Assembly (NCBI RefSeq): GCF_006346315.1
Contig: NZ_VDMR01000001.1
Location: forward strand, 1,612,001-1,676,000
Source: Nocardioides litoris
Lineage (GTDB): Bacteria; Actinomycetota; Actinomycetes; Propionibacteriales; Nocardioidaceae
Direction of reading: 5' to 3'
DNA: 64,000 bases
The position numbers and the translations under genes were made by a program. Within the stretch, counting starts at the first letter, position 1. Each line of letters starts with the position of its first letter. Shown piece after piece: positions 1-10,815 of the stretch. The notes beneath the pieces were generated by a model that saw only the letters and a program-made list of their open reading frames with translations, was not told the DNA's origin and ran no database searches.

Positions 1-50
1 GTCCCCCGCCCCGTCCAGCACGTCCACCACCTCGAGGAGAGGTCCACCCC

Positions 51-1048
51 ATGCTCGGCTTCGTCGTGCGGCGACTGCTCTCGTCGCTCATCGTCCTGCT
101 CCTGGCGTCCTTCGTCGTCTTCGCCGTCTTCTACCTGGGCCCGAGCAACCCGGCGCGCCCGGTGTGCGAGGGGGCCGGCGGCCGCTGCACGCCCGAGCGG
201 CTGGTGGCGATCGAGAAGCAGATGGGCCTCGACAAGCCCGTCCTGTCGGCCTACGGCGAGTTCATGGGCGGCATCGTCAAGGGCCGCGAGATCGACTTCG
301 GGGCCAGCGCCTACGACTGCACCGCTCCCTGCCTCGGGGTGTCCTACGACACCCGCAACTTCGTCACCGACGAGCTGAAGGAACGCATCGTCCCCACGAT
401 CCTGCTCGCCATCGGTGGGTCGATCGTGTTCCTCGTCGTCGGCGTGACGACCGGCATCCTCGCCGCCTCGAGACGGGGGTCATCGACCGACCGGCTGCTG
501 GTGAGCGGCAGCCTCCTGGTCTCCTCGATCCCGTACTACCTGCTCTGCCTGATCGCGTGGATCTTCCTGACGCTGCAGACCAACATCTTCCCGGCGACCG
601 GCTACTTCCCGATCACCGAGAACCCCCTCAAGACGATCGGCGGGCTCCTGCTGCCCTCGCTGGTGCTCGGCTTCGCCACGGCACCCGCCTATGCGCGCTA
701 CACGCGCGGCCAGATGGTCGAGACGCTCGGCGACGACTTCGTGCGCACCGCCTCGGCCAAGGGCCTGCCCCGCAGGCGGGTGCTGTTCCGGCACGCGCTC
801 CGGGCGGCGATCGTGCCCATCGTGACCATCTTCGGCCTCGACTTCGGTGCCCTGCTCGCCGGCACGATCTTCACCGAGGCCATCTTCAGCATCGACGGCA
901 TCGGCCGGTGGGGCCTGGAGGCCCTGGACTCGCCGCTCGACCTGCCCGTGATCACCGCGACCGTCCTCGTCGGGGCCACGTTCATCGTGGTCTCCAACTT
1001 GGTCGTCGACATCGCGTACGGCTTCCTGGACCCGAGGGTGAGGATCGG

Positions 1049-1052
<4 letters not shown>
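51..1052 (+). CDS. ABC transporter permease, dipeptide/oligopeptide (DppB/OppB) type
   Basis: Membrane permease of a peptide-type ABC importer, 333 aa, the normal DppB length. A first membrane helix (residues about 7-30) is followed by an extracytoplasmic segment and then a cluster of helices. The cytoplasmic EAA-type loop, which docks the ATPases, is visible near residues 225-245 (DDFVRTASAKGLPRRR). The ATG at 51 has a GAGGAGAG ribosome site 7-14 bases upstream. The stop overlaps the next gene by 4 bases (ATGA), so it is coupled to the two ATPase genes. The partner DppC permease and the binding protein are not in view and may lie upstream of the window. The substrate cannot be read from the sequence. 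Confidence 0.93.
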
Positions 1053-2139
<1,087 letters not shown>

Positions 2140-2140
<1 letters not shown>

Positions 2141-3414
2141 TGTCCCACCTGCGTCCCGAGTCCGAGCCGACTCCCGACGACAAGCCGGTGCTGGCCAAGG
2201 ACGAGGTCGGGGAGGCACCCGCCTTCGACGACCTCGTCGAGCAGACCCACACCGCCAACGTGCTCGACCCCTCGGCCAAGCCGATCCTCACCGTCGACAA
2301 CCTGAAGATGTACTTCCCGATCAAGTCCGGCGGGGTGGTCCGCCGCAAGGTCGGCGACGTGCAGGCGGTCGACGGCATCAGCTTCGAGGTGCCCGCCGGT
2401 GGTTCGCTCGGCCTGGTGGGGGAGTCCGGCTGCGGCAAGTCGACCACGGGTCGCCTCATCACCCGCCTGTACAAGCCCACGGGCGGCTCGATGAGGTTCG
2501 AGGGCCACGACCTCGCCCAGCTGACGGACAAGGAGATGAAGCCGCTGCGCCGCGAGGTGCAGATGATCTTCCAGGACCCCTACAGCTCGCTGAACCCGCG
2601 CCACACGGTCGGCACCATCATCGGCACGCCGCTGCAGGTGCACGGCATCGTGCCGAAGAACAAGGTGCTCGGCCGGGTGCAGGAGCTGCTCGAGGTCGTC
2701 GGCCTCAACCCGGAGCACTACAACCGCTACCCCAACGAATTCTCCGGCGGCCAGCGCCAGCGCATCGGCATCGCCCGCGCGCTCGCGCTGCAGCCCAAGG
2801 TGATGGTGGCCGACGAGCCCGTCTCGGCCCTCGACGTCTCGATCCAGGCGCAGGTCATCAACCTGATGCAGGACATCCAGGCCGAGTTCGGCGTGGCGTT
2901 CCTCTTCATCGCCCACGACCTGGCGATCGTGCGGCACTTCTGCCCCGAGGTCGCGGTCATGTACCTCGGCAAGATCGTCGAGATCGGTGACCGGGAGAGC
3001 ATCTACTCCCACGCCCGCCACCCCTACACCCAGGCGCTGCTCTCGGCCGTGCCCGACGTCAAGCAGGCGGTGATCGGCGGCCGGCGCGAGCGCATCCGCC
3101 TCGAGGGCGACGTGCCCAGCCCGATCAACCCGCCGTCCGGCTGCCGCTTCCGCACCCGGTGCCCACTGGCCCAGGAGATCTGCGCCAAGCACGAGCCGCC
3201 GCTGCTCCAGATCGGCAAGCGCCACAAGGTCGCCTGCCACTTCCCGGGCGAGATCGGCAAGCACCCCACCGAGCCGCTGACCGCACGGCTGCTGGGCGTC
3301 GACCACGCGGGCAACCCCGACCCGGGCGCGTCACCGAGCACCGACCTGGACACCAAGCCGGGGTACGACGACACCTGGTTCGACCTGGACACGAAGACGT
3401 TTGCCCGAGCCTGA
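2140..3414 (+). CDS. ABC transporter ATP-binding protein, DppF/OppF type
   Basis: Second ATPase of the peptide importer, 424 aa, longer than the usual 320-350 because of an acidic N-terminal extension of about 45 residues and a C-terminal tail of about 50 residues. Walker A GESGCGKS is at about residues 94-101, the signature FSGGQRQR near 201 and Walker [11 protein letters not shown] near 225. The C-terminal cysteine motif is GCRFRTRCP. It starts in a TGATG junction with the preceding ATPase, so the three genes form one coupled operon. The tail is low in complexity and its role is unknown. Confidence 0.94.
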
Positions 3415-4777
3415 CGAGCCCGAGGCGCTCTTCGCCGCCGGCCCGCCGCCACCCGCCAGGGGTGGCGGCGGGTCGCTGGCCGTCACGGGTCACGCCAACG
3501 CGCCGCTCGCCGTACGCATGCGGCCGCGCACCCTCGACGAGCTCGTCGGCCAGGAGCAGCTGCGCGCCCCCGGCTCCCCGCTGCGCCGCCTCGTCGAGGG
3601 TGACCAGTCGATGTCGCTGCTGCTGTGGGGACCGCCGGGCACGGGCAAGACCACCATCGCCTCGATCCTGTCCCACCAGACCGGGCGCCGCTTCGTGGAG
3701 GTCTCGGCGGTCTCGGCCGGCGTCAAGGAGGTGCGGGCGGCCATCGACGCCGCCCGCTCGGAGCTGGTGCGCGGCGGCGAGGAGACGGTGCTCTTCGTCG
3801 ACGAGGTGCACCGCTTCAGCAAGGCCCAGCAGGACGCCCTGCTGCCCGGGGTCGAGAACCGGTGGGTGACGCTGGTCGCGGCGACGACCGAGAACCCCTT
3901 CTTCTCCGTCATCTCCCCGCTGCTGTCCCGCAGCCTGCTGCTGCGGCTGGAGTCCCTGGGCGACGACGACGTCCGTGGGGTGATGACCGCGGCACTGGCC
4001 GACCCCGAGCGGGGCCTCGGCGGCCGGGTCGCGGTCGACGACGACGCCCTCGACCACCTGGTCCGGCTGGCCGGTGGTGACGCCCGGCGATCGCTGACCT
4101 ACCTCGAGGCCGCCGCCGGCGCGGCCACCGCGCGCGGCTCGGACCGGGTCGACCTCGAGACCGCCGAGACGGCCGTCGACCGGGCCGCCGTGCGCTACGA
4201 CCGGCAGGGCGACCAGCACTACGACGTCACCAGCGCCTTCATCAAGTCCATCCGCGGCTCCGACGCCGACGCCGCGATGCACTACTTGGCCCGGATGATC
4301 GAGGCGGGGGAGGACCCGCGGTTCATCGCCCGCCGCCTGGTGATCCTGGCCTCCGAGGACGTCGGGCTCGCCGACCCGACCGCGCTGCCGACCGCGGTCG
4401 CCGCCGCCCAGGCCGTCCAGCTGATCGGGATGCCGGAGGCCGGTCTCAACCTGGCCCACGCCGTCATCGCCCTGGCCGTGGCCCCGAAGTCCAACGCCGT
4501 GACCACCGCCCTCGGCGCGGCCTCGGCCGACGTGCGGGCGGGCAAGGTCGGACCGGTGCCCGCCCACCTGCGCGACGCCCACTACGCCGGCTCGAAGAAG
4601 CTCGGCCACGGCTCGTCGTACAGCTACAGCCACGACGCGCCGTACGGCATCGCCGAGCAGCAGTACGCCCCCGACGTGGTCGCCGACGCGGCCTACTACC
4701 GGCCCAAGGAGATCGGCGCCGAGGCCGCGATCAAGGAGCGCTGGGAGCGGGTCCGGCGCATCATCCGCGGGCGATAG
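3401..4777 (+). CDS. rarA: Replication-associated recombination protein A (MgsA/RarA AAA+ ATPase)
   Basis: AAA+ ATPase of the RarA/MgsA/WRNIP1 family, which acts at stalled replication forks; 458 aa. After a short Pro/Gly-rich N-terminus come the [11 protein letters not shown] motif, Walker [10 protein letters not shown] (about residues 77-85), Walker B VDEVHR (near 133), sensor 1 AATTENP and a C-terminal tetramerisation region ([15 protein letters not shown]). The only upstream start is TTG at 3401, which overlaps the transporter gene by 14 bases. The first 30 residues are not conserved in type, so an internal start is possible. Confidence 0.93.
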   Translation: MPEPDEPEALFAAGPPPPARGGGGSLAVTGHANAPLAVRMRPRTLDELVGQEQLRAPGSPLRRLVEGDQSMSLLLWGPPGTGKTTIASILSHQTGRRFVEVSAVSAGVKEVRAAIDAARSELVRGGEETVLFVDEVHRFSKAQQDALLPGVENRWVTLVAATTENPFFSVISPLLSRSLLLRLESLGDDDVRGVMTAALADPERGLGGRVAVDDDALDHLVRLAGGDARRSLTYLEAAAGAATARGSDRVDLETAETAVDRAAVRYDRQGDQHYDVTSAFIKSIRGSDADAAMHYLARMIEAGEDPRFIARRLVILASEDVGLADPTALPTAVAAAQAVQLIGMPEAGLNLAHAVIALAVAPKSNAVTTALGAASADVRAGKVGPVPAHLRDAHYAGSKKLGHGSSYSYSHDAPYGIAEQQYAPDVVADAAYYRPKEIGAEAAIKERWERVRRIIRGR

Positions 4778-4780
4778 GGT
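4775..4780 (+). promoter_or_regulatory. Candidate -10 box of a leaderless promoter
   Basis: TAGGGT overlaps the rarA stop codon and sits 8 bases before the ATG at 4789, the spacing expected for a leaderless actinobacterial transcript. No Shine-Dalgarno sequence is present between them. Inferred from pattern only. Confidence 0.5.
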
Positions 4781-4788
4781 CGACCACC

Positions 4789-5289
4789 ATGGACCTGCCC
4801 GTGCTCGCGACCCTCGTCGTCGGGGCCGTCCTGCTCGTGGCGGTGGTGGTGCTCACCGTCGCGCTGGTCCGCACCCGCGCCCGCACCACCGCCGCGCTCG
4901 CCGCGGCCCGGGCCGACGTCGCGGCCCTGGCCGCCCAGGTGCACGACATCGAGCGGCGGCTGGCCCGTCCCGCGGCCCGCACCGACGAGAGGGAGTACGT
5001 CGTGACCGTGCTCGGCCGCGACGAGGCCGACGACCCCGACGAGGAGCCGGCAGCCGCGCCCGTCGTGCCGGCGCCGCTGTTCGCCGACCTGGTGCTGCGC
5101 GAGGGCGCGGTCCAGGCTGCCTCGCTCGCCGCCGGACTGCGCCGGGCCCTGGCGCCCGAGGTGCGCCACCGCATCCGCTTCGAGATGAGGCGCGAGGTCA
5201 AGCGCGCCCGCAAGCAGCGCCGGGCCGACCTGCGCCAGGCCAAGCGTGAGCTCGGCGACCGGCAGCGCAGCGGGCGGCAGGCGGCATGA
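4789..5289 (+). CDS. Small membrane-anchored coiled-coil protein of unknown function
   Basis: 166 aa. One hydrophobic helix at about residues 5-27 is followed by an Ala/Arg-rich helix likely to form a coiled coil (RARTTAALAAARADVAALAA), then an acidic linker and a strongly basic C-terminal third (KRARKQRRADLRQAKREL). The layout resembles small DUF948-like proteins found between rarA and alaS in actinobacteria, but I do not assign a family firmly. It probably faces the cytoplasm. The stop overlaps the next small membrane-protein gene by 4 bases, so the two are co-translated. The start is supported by the -10 box 8 bases upstream. Confidence 0.8.
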   Translation: MDLPVLATLVVGAVLLVAVVVLTVALVRTRARTTAALAAARADVAALAAQVHDIERRLARPAARTDEREYVVTVLGRDEADDPDEEPAAAPVVPAPLFADLVLREGAVQAASLAAGLRRALAPEVRHRIRFEMRREVKRARKQRRADLRQAKRELGDRQRSGRQAA

Positions 5290-5570
5290 GCCGGTCCTTG
5301 TGGTTCGCCGCAGGAGCGGGCGCGGGTCTCTGGGCTGCCGTCCGCGCCCGCCGCGCCGCCGAGCTGCTCACCGTCGAGGGCCTGCAGGACCGCGTCGGCG
5401 CCGCCGTGGTCGGCCTGCGGATGTTCCGTGACGAGGTCGCCCAGGGCAAGGCCGACGCAGAAACCGACTTGCGCGACCGCATGGGTCTCGCGCTCGATGG
5501 ACGAGACCAACGGCGGGCCCTCGAGGCCGCACCGCACCCGCAGACGCACGACCAGGAAGCAGGCACCTGA
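5286..5570 (+). CDS. Short DUF6167-like protein
   Basis: 94 aa. The N-terminal hydrophobic stretch (LWFAAGAGAGLWAAV) is followed by a conserved-looking segment ARRAAELLTVEGLQDRVGA and a charged tail. Small proteins of this form directly precede alaS in many actinobacteria, which is why I suggest DUF6167. The function is unknown. It overlaps the upstream gene by 4 bases and ends in a TGATG junction with alaS, so it is translated as part of the alaS unit. Confidence 0.78.
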   Translation: MSRSLWFAAGAGAGLWAAVRARRAAELLTVEGLQDRVGAAVVGLRMFRDEVAQGKADAETDLRDRMGLALDGRDQRRALEAAPHPQTHDQEAGT

Positions 5571-8263
5571 TGGACACCGCAGAGATCCGACGCCGGTTCG
5601 TGGCGCACTTCGAGCGCGCCGCGCACACGCCGGTGCCGTCGGCCTCGCTGCTGCTCGACGACCCCAACCTGCTGTTCGTCAACGCCGGGATGGTGCCGTT
5701 CAAGCCGTTCTTCCTGGGGCAGGAGACGCCGCCGTACGACCGCGCGACGAGCGTGCAGAAGTGCGTGCGCACCCCTGACATCGAGGACGTCGGCAAGACC
5801 ACCCGGCACGGCACCTTCTTCGAGATGTGCGGCAACTTCTCCTTCGGCGACTACTTCAAGGAAGGCGCCATCGAGCTGGCCTGGGACCTGGTCACCAAGT
5901 CCGTCGCCGACGGCGGGTTCGGGCTGGAGGAGGGCCGGCTGTGGCCCTCGGTGCTCGCCGGTGACGAGGAGGCCCTGGCGCTGTGGATGAAGGTCACCGG
6001 GCTGCCGGCCGACCGCATCGTCCAGCTCGGGCCCAAGGAGAACTACTGGTCCATGGGCGTGCCCGGCCCCGGCGGACCCTGCTCGGAGATCCTCTACGAC
6101 CGCGGGCCGGCGTACGGGCCCGAGGCCGACTGGGCCGCGATGGGCCCGCAGATGGCCACCGAGCTCGAGGACCGCTACCTCGAGATCTGGAACCTCGTCT
6201 TCATGCAGGACGAGCTCAGCGCCGTGCGGTCGAAGGAGGACTTCGACATCGCGGGCTCGCTGCCGCAGAAGAACATCGACACCGGCATGGGTCTCGAGCG
6301 CGTCGCCTACCTGCTCCAGGGCCGCGAGAACATGTACGAGATCGACGTGATGTTCCCGGTCATCGAGCGGGCCATGGAGCTCACCGGCAAGAAGTACGGC
6401 GCCGACCCGGGCGACGACGTGCGCCTGCGCGTCGTGGCCGACCACGTGCGCAGCTCGATGATGCTCATCGGCGACGGCGTGACGCCCGGCAACGAGGCCC
6501 GCGGCTACGTGCTGCGGCGGCTGCTGCGCCGCGCCGTGCGGTCCATGCGCCTGCTCGGGTACGACGACCCGGCGCTGCCCGAGCTGATGCCCGTCAGCCG
6601 CGACAAGATGGGCGAGACCTACACCGACCTGGTCTCCGACTGGGACCGCATCGCCCGTGTCGCGTACGCCGAAGAGGAGGCGTTCCGCAAGACGCTGCAG
6701 GCGGGCACGACCCGCTTCGACCTCGCGGCGTCGGAGGTCAAGGCGTCCGGGGGCACCACCATCCCCGGTGCGCAGGCCTTCCAGCTCCACGACACGTTCG
6801 GCTTCCCGATCGACCTGACCCTCGAGATGGCCTCCGAGGCCGGGCTGGGGGTCGACGAGGCCGGGTTCCGCGGGCTGATGGCCGAGCAGCGCGAGCAGGC
6901 CAAGGCCGACGCCAAGGCCAAGAAGGGCCAGCACGCCGACACCTCGGTCTACCGCGGCGTGCTCGACGAGCACGGCCCCACCGAGTGGCTGGCCTACGAG
7001 ACCCTGGAGACCGAGTCGCGGCCTCTGGCGCTGCTCTCCGGCGGCGCGGCCGTCCCGGTGCTGGGCGAGGGCGAGGTCGGTGAGCTGGTGCTCGACCGCA
7101 CGCCGTTCTACGCCGAGTCCGGCGGCCAGGTCGCCGACGCGGGCCAGATCACCTTCGACGGCGGCGTGCTCGAGGTCGTCGACGTGCAGCGCCCGGTCCG
7201 CGGGCTCGTGGTGCACCAGGTGCGGGTGCTCGAGGGCGAGCTGCCCGCCGACGCCCCGCTGCTGCACGCCCGCGTCGACCCCGAGTGGCGCACCGGCGCC
7301 CGCCAGGCCCACTCCGGCACCCACGTCGTGCACGCCGCGCTGCGCGAGGTGCTCGGTCCCAGCGCGCTGCAGTCGGGCTCCTACAACCGCCCCGGCTACC
7401 TGCGCCTCGACTTCGGGTGGACCACCGCGCTCAGCCCGGAGCAGGTCCACGACATCGAGCAGGTGTCCAACGAGGCGCTCCGCGCCGACCTGCCGGTCGG
7501 CTGGCAGTACATGACGCTGGCCGAGGCAAAGGAGTGGGGCGCGGTCGCGCTCTTCGGCGAGACCTACGACGCGACCAAGGTCCGGGTCGTCGAGATCGGC
7601 GGCCCCTGGTCGCGCGAGCTCTGCGGTGGAACCCACGTCGACCACGCCTCGCAGATCGGCACCGTCGTCGTCACCGGCGAGGCGTCGGTCGGCTCCGGCA
7701 ACCGCCGCATCGAGGCCCACACGGGCGTCGAGGGCTTCGCCTACCTCGCGCGCGAGCGCGACGTCGTGCAGCAGCTCACCGGCCTGCTCAAGACCCAGCC
7801 CGGCGACCTCGTCGGCCGCGTCGGCGACCTGGTCGACCGGCTGCGCTCGGCCGAGAAGGAGCTCGAGCGGGTGCGCCTGCAGCAGCTGCTGGCCGGCGGC
7901 GCCGAGCTCGCCGCCGCGGCCACCGACGTCGACGGCGTGCGGGTCGTGGCCCACCGCGTCGACGGTGCCGGCGGCGGCGACGTGCGCACCCTCGCCCTCG
8001 ACGTCCGGGGCCGGCTCACCGGCGACCAGCCGGCGGTCGTCGTCGTCATCGGCGCGGCCGACGGCAAGGTCTCCGTCGTCGCGGCCCTCAACGACGCCGC
8101 CCAGGCCCGCGGCCTGTCGGCCAACGAGCTCGTCCGCACCGTCGGCCCGTACGTCGGCGGCAAGGGCGGCGGCAAGGCCGACGTCGCCCAGGGCGGTGGC
8201 ACCGACACCTCGCGCATCGACGAGGCGCTGGCTGCGGTGCACGCCGCGGTGCGGGGCGCGTGA
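5570..8263 (+). CDS. alaS: Alanyl-tRNA synthetase
   Basis: Charges tRNA-Ala in the cytoplasm; 897 aa, full length. The class II aminoacylation domain starts with RRRFVAHFERAAHTPVPSAS, and motif 2 is around TTRHGTFFEMCGNFSFGDY. The editing domain carries zinc ligands HSGTH (near residue 581) and CGGTHVDH (near 685). The C-terminal DHHA1 domain shows the GGKGGGKADVAQGGG motif near residue 862. The start is in a TGATG junction with the preceding small gene. Confidence 0.98.
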   Translation: MDTAEIRRRFVAHFERAAHTPVPSASLLLDDPNLLFVNAGMVPFKPFFLGQETPPYDRATSVQKCVRTPDIEDVGKTTRHGTFFEMCGNFSFGDYFKEGAIELAWDLVTKSVADGGFGLEEGRLWPSVLAGDEEALALWMKVTGLPADRIVQLGPKENYWSMGVPGPGGPCSEILYDRGPAYGPEADWAAMGPQMATELEDRYLEIWNLVFMQDELSAVRSKEDFDIAGSLPQKNIDTGMGLERVAYLLQGRENMYEIDVMFPVIERAMELTGKKYGADPGDDVRLRVVADHVRSSMMLIGDGVTPGNEARGYVLRRLLRRAVRSMRLLGYDDPALPELMPVSRDKMGETYTDLVSDWDRIARVAYAEEEAFRKTLQAGTTRFDLAASEVKASGGTTIPGAQAFQLHDTFGFPIDLTLEMASEAGLGVDEAGFRGLMAEQREQAKADAKAKKGQHADTSVYRGVLDEHGPTEWLAYETLETESRPLALLSGGAAVPVLGEGEVGELVLDRTPFYAESGGQVADAGQITFDGGVLEVVDVQRPVRGLVVHQVRVLEGELPADAPLLHARVDPEWRTGARQAHSGTHVVHAALREVLGPSALQSGSYNRPGYLRLDFGWTTALSPEQVHDIEQVSNEALRADLPVGWQYMTLAEAKEWGAVALFGETYDATKVRVVEIGGPWSRELCGGTHVDHASQIGTVVVTGEASVGSGNRRIEAHTGVEGFAYLARERDVVQQLTGLLKTQPGDLVGRVGDLVDRLRSAEKELERVRLQQLLAGGAELAAAATDVDGVRVVAHRVDGAGGGDVRTLALDVRGRLTGDQPAVVVVIGAADGKVSVVAALNDAAQARGLSANELVRTVGPYVGGKGGGKADVAQGGGTDTSRIDEALAAVHAAVRGA

Positions 8264-8287
8264 GCCCGGTCGCATGAGGGAGGGCGC

Positions 8288-8785
8288 GTGAGGCGCGGGG
8301 TGCGGCTCGGGATCGACCCGGGCGACGCCCGCATCGGGGTCGCGCGCAGCGACCCGGCCGGGGTCCTCGCGACCCCCGTCGAGACCGTCCGGCGCGGCCC
8401 GGGCGACCTCAAGCGCATCCGGCGCATCCTCCGCGACCTCGACGAGGAGACCGGCGGGCTGGTGCTCGAGGTCGTCGTCGGGCTGCCCCGCTCGTTGTCC
8501 GGTGGGGAGGGCCCGGCGGCGGCCAAGGTGCGCGACTTCGCCGCCCGGCTCGCCACGTCGGCGACCCTGTCGACCGGGCCGGTCGGCGTACGCCTGGTCG
8601 ACGAGCGGCTCACCACCGTCTCGGCGGAGGCTATGCTGCGCGACCGAGGCACCAAGGGCGCCGCTCGCCGTGCGGTGGTCGACCAGGCCGCCGCGGTCGT
8701 GATCCTGCAGCACGCCCTCGACACCGAACGTGCCACCGGAGTCCCGCCAGGGGAGCTCCTGCCGACGAAGGAGCCGGATGCCTGA
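8288..8785 (+). CDS. ruvX: Putative pre-16S rRNA nuclease YqgF/RuvX
   Basis: RNase H-fold protein, 165 aa, which in other bacteria takes part in 16S rRNA 5' maturation. The N-terminal GIDPGDARIGVARSD motif carries the first catalytic Asp, and VDERLTTVSAEAMLR and VVDQAAAVVILQ are the usual C-terminal signatures. The GTG at 8288 is preceded by GAGGGAGGG. The alaS-ruvX-mltG-aroE order is standard for actinobacteria. The last 8 bases overlap mltG. Confidence 0.95.
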   Translation: MRRGVRLGIDPGDARIGVARSDPAGVLATPVETVRRGPGDLKRIRRILRDLDEETGGLVLEVVVGLPRSLSGGEGPAAAKVRDFAARLATSATLSTGPVGVRLVDERLTTVSAEAMLRDRGTKGAARRAVVDQAAAVVILQHALDTERATGVPPGELLPTKEPDA

Positions 8786-9971
8786 CCACGACGACCACGG
8801 GGACACCCACGGGTCGCCGCTCTTCGACGAGCCGGCGGCCGCGGCGCCCGCTCGTCCCCGGTCCTCGGGTGGACGGCGTCGCGGGCGACGCCGGTCGGGC
8901 TGCCTGCCGATCCTCGTCGTGCTCACGATCGTGGTCGTCGGTGGCTGGTTCTTCGTGCGCAGCATCGACCTGTCCAACCCCTTCGCCGACGGTCCGGCGG
9001 AGGACTTCCCGGGCCCGGGCTCGGGCGCGGTGACCTTCACGGTCTCGGCCGGCGACTCGATCTCGGTCCAGGCCCGCAACCTCGCCGACCTCGGTGTGGT
9101 CGCCTCCTCGGCGGCGTACGTCGAGGCGGCCGAGGCCGACGCCGCGGCGAGCACGATCCAGGAGGGCGTCTACCAGGTCCGGGAGGAGATGAAGGCCGCT
9201 GACGTGGTCGACCTCCTCGCCGGGGGCACGACCCGCGGCGCGTCCTTCACCTTCACCGCCGGCAAGACCGTCGACGAGATCGTCGGACTGCTGGTGCAGG
9301 ACACCGACGTGACCCGCAAGCAGCTCAACGCCGCCCTGGCCGACCCGGCCGCGATCGGCCTCCCGGAGGCCGCCGAGGGCAGCGCCGAGGGCTACCTCTC
9401 GCCCGGCAGCTACGTCTTCTTCCCCGAGGACGACGCGGTCACGATCCTCTCGGCGATGGTGGCGCGCAGCGTGCAGACCTTCGACGAGGTCGGCCTCGCG
9501 GCGGCCGCCGAGCGCCTGGGCTACTCCGAGCACGACCTGGTGACCATCGCCAGCCTGGTGCAGGCCGAGGGCAGCCTGCTCGACGAGCCCGGCAAGGCCA
9601 AGATCGCCCGGGTCATCTACAACCGGCTCGAGATCCCCGGCAACCCCAGCGCCGGGTTCCTGCAGCTGGACGCCACGGTCAACTACGTCCTCGGCGAGAA
9701 GGTCGCCAAGCTCACCTTCGCCCAGATCGACGCGGTGGCCGACAGCCCCTACAACACCTACAAGACCAAGGGGCTGCCTCCGGGCCCGATCGCCACGCCG
9801 AGCGCCGACGCGCTCGAGGCCGCGCTCAACCCGGCCAAGGGTCCGTGGTTCTACTACGTGACGGTCAACCTGCGCACCGGCGAGACCAAGTTCGCGACCA
9901 CGCCGGAGGAGTTCTCGGTCATCGAGGCCGAGTTCGACGAGTACTGCGCCACGCAGTCCGACCGCTGCTGA
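8778..9971 (+). CDS. mltG: Endolytic murein transglycosylase MltG
   Basis: Membrane-bound YceG-family lytic transglycosylase that cleaves nascent glycan strands at the inner membrane; 397 aa. A cytoplasmic Arg/Gly-rich N-terminus precedes one membrane helix (about residues 38-58, LPILVVLTIVVVGGWFF). A LysM-like part (FTVSAGDSISVQARNLADLG) and the YceG domain follow. The catalytic Glu is in ASLVQAEG, followed by KIARVIYNRL and YNTYKTKGLPPGPI. I chose the ATG at 8778 over an in-frame codon 48 bases upstream because the extra residues are antisense-like and the 8-base overlap with ruvX is natural. Confidence 0.95.
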   Translation: MPDHDDHGDTHGSPLFDEPAAAAPARPRSSGGRRRGRRRSGCLPILVVLTIVVVGGWFFVRSIDLSNPFADGPAEDFPGPGSGAVTFTVSAGDSISVQARNLADLGVVASSAAYVEAAEADAAASTIQEGVYQVREEMKAADVVDLLAGGTTRGASFTFTAGKTVDEIVGLLVQDTDVTRKQLNAALADPAAIGLPEAAEGSAEGYLSPGSYVFFPEDDAVTILSAMVARSVQTFDEVGLAAAAERLGYSEHDLVTIASLVQAEGSLLDEPGKAKIARVIYNRLEIPGNPSAGFLQLDATVNYVLGEKVAKLTFAQIDAVADSPYNTYKTKGLPPGPIATPSADALEAALNPAKGPWFYYVTVNLRTGETKFATTPEEFSVIEAEFDEYCATQSDRC

Positions 9972-9990
9972 GCGAGCGGGACGACCTGCG

Positions 9991-10815
9991 GTGAGGTGTG
10001 CCGTGCTGGGCGACCCCATCGCCCACTCGCTGTCCCCGGTGCTGCACCGGGCGGCGTACGACGCGCTGGGGCTCGACTGGACCTACGACGCGGTCCGGGT
10101 CGGCTCGGGTGGGCTGTCGGCGTTCCTGGACTCGCTGGCCGAGGGGGAGTGGGGCGGGCTGTCGCTGACCATGCCGCTCAAGCGCGAGGTGCTCGCCCTG
10201 GTCGCCGAGCGCTCCGACCGGGTGCGGCTGGCCGGGGGCGCCAACACCGTCGTCCTGGGCGACGGGCCGCCCAGGCTCGACAACACCGACCTCCCGGGGG
10301 CCGCCGCCGCAGTGCGGGAGCGGTGGTCGGACCCGGTCGACACGGTGGCCGTGCTCGGCGCCGGGGCGACCGCCGCCTCGACCGGGCTGGCGCTGTGCGA
10401 CCTCGGGGCCACGTCGGTGCGGCTGCTCGCCCGGTCGCCGGAGCGGGCGGCCGAGACCGCGGCCACGATCGCCGCCCACCCGTCCGGCCCGCGGGTCGAG
10501 GTCGGCCCGCTCGACGGCGACCAGCCCGTGGTGGCCGACGTGGTGGTCGCGACCGTGCCCGCCGCAGCGCAGTCGCCCGACCTGGTGCGGCGCTGCGACG
10601 GCGTACCGGTGGTCTTCGAGGTGGTCTACGACCCGTGGCCGACGCCGCTGGCCGCGGCCGCGCTGGCGTCGGGCCGGGTGCTCGTGGGCGGGCTCGACCT
10701 GCTGGTGCACCAAGCCGTGCTGCAGGTCGAGCTGTTCACGGGCCGGCCCGGACCGCTCGCGGCGATGCGGGCCGCCGGCGAGGCCGAGCTCGCGACGCGG
10801 GGCCGGTCGCGGTGA
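9991..10815 (+). CDS. aroE: Shikimate dehydrogenase
   Basis: Reduces 3-dehydroshikimate to shikimate with NADPH; 274 aa. The substrate motif SLSPVLH is near residue 11, the catalytic Lys is in SLTMPLK (about residue 64) and the catalytic Asp in DNTD (about 98). The NADP site is GAGATAAST. The GTG at 9991 begins directly with the conserved CAVLGDPIAHS. The stop overlaps the prepilin peptidase gene by 4 bases. Confidence 0.95.
   Translation: MRCAVLGDPIAHSLSPVLHRAAYDALGLDWTYDAVRVGSGGLSAFLDSLAEGEWGGLSLTMPLKREVLALVAERSDRVRLAGGANTVVLGDGPPRLDNTDLPGAAAAVRERWSDPVDTVAVLGAGATAASTGLALCDLGATSVRLLARSPERAAETAATIAAHPSGPRVEVGPLDGDQPVVADVVVATVPAAAQSPDLVRRCDGVPVVFEVVYDPWPTPLAAAALASGRVLVGGLDLLVHQAVLQVELFTGRPGPLAAMRAAGEAELATRGRSR

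Noticed and set aside
1..50. Partial gene at the left edge (possible DppC)
   Set aside because: Too short to assign. The only clear signal is the ribosome site of the permease gene.
5198..9154. Very long open frame on the minus strand across alaS, ruvX and part of mltG
   Set aside because: It runs opposite to clear core genes, has no family features and reflects high GC with few stop codons in a shadow frame.
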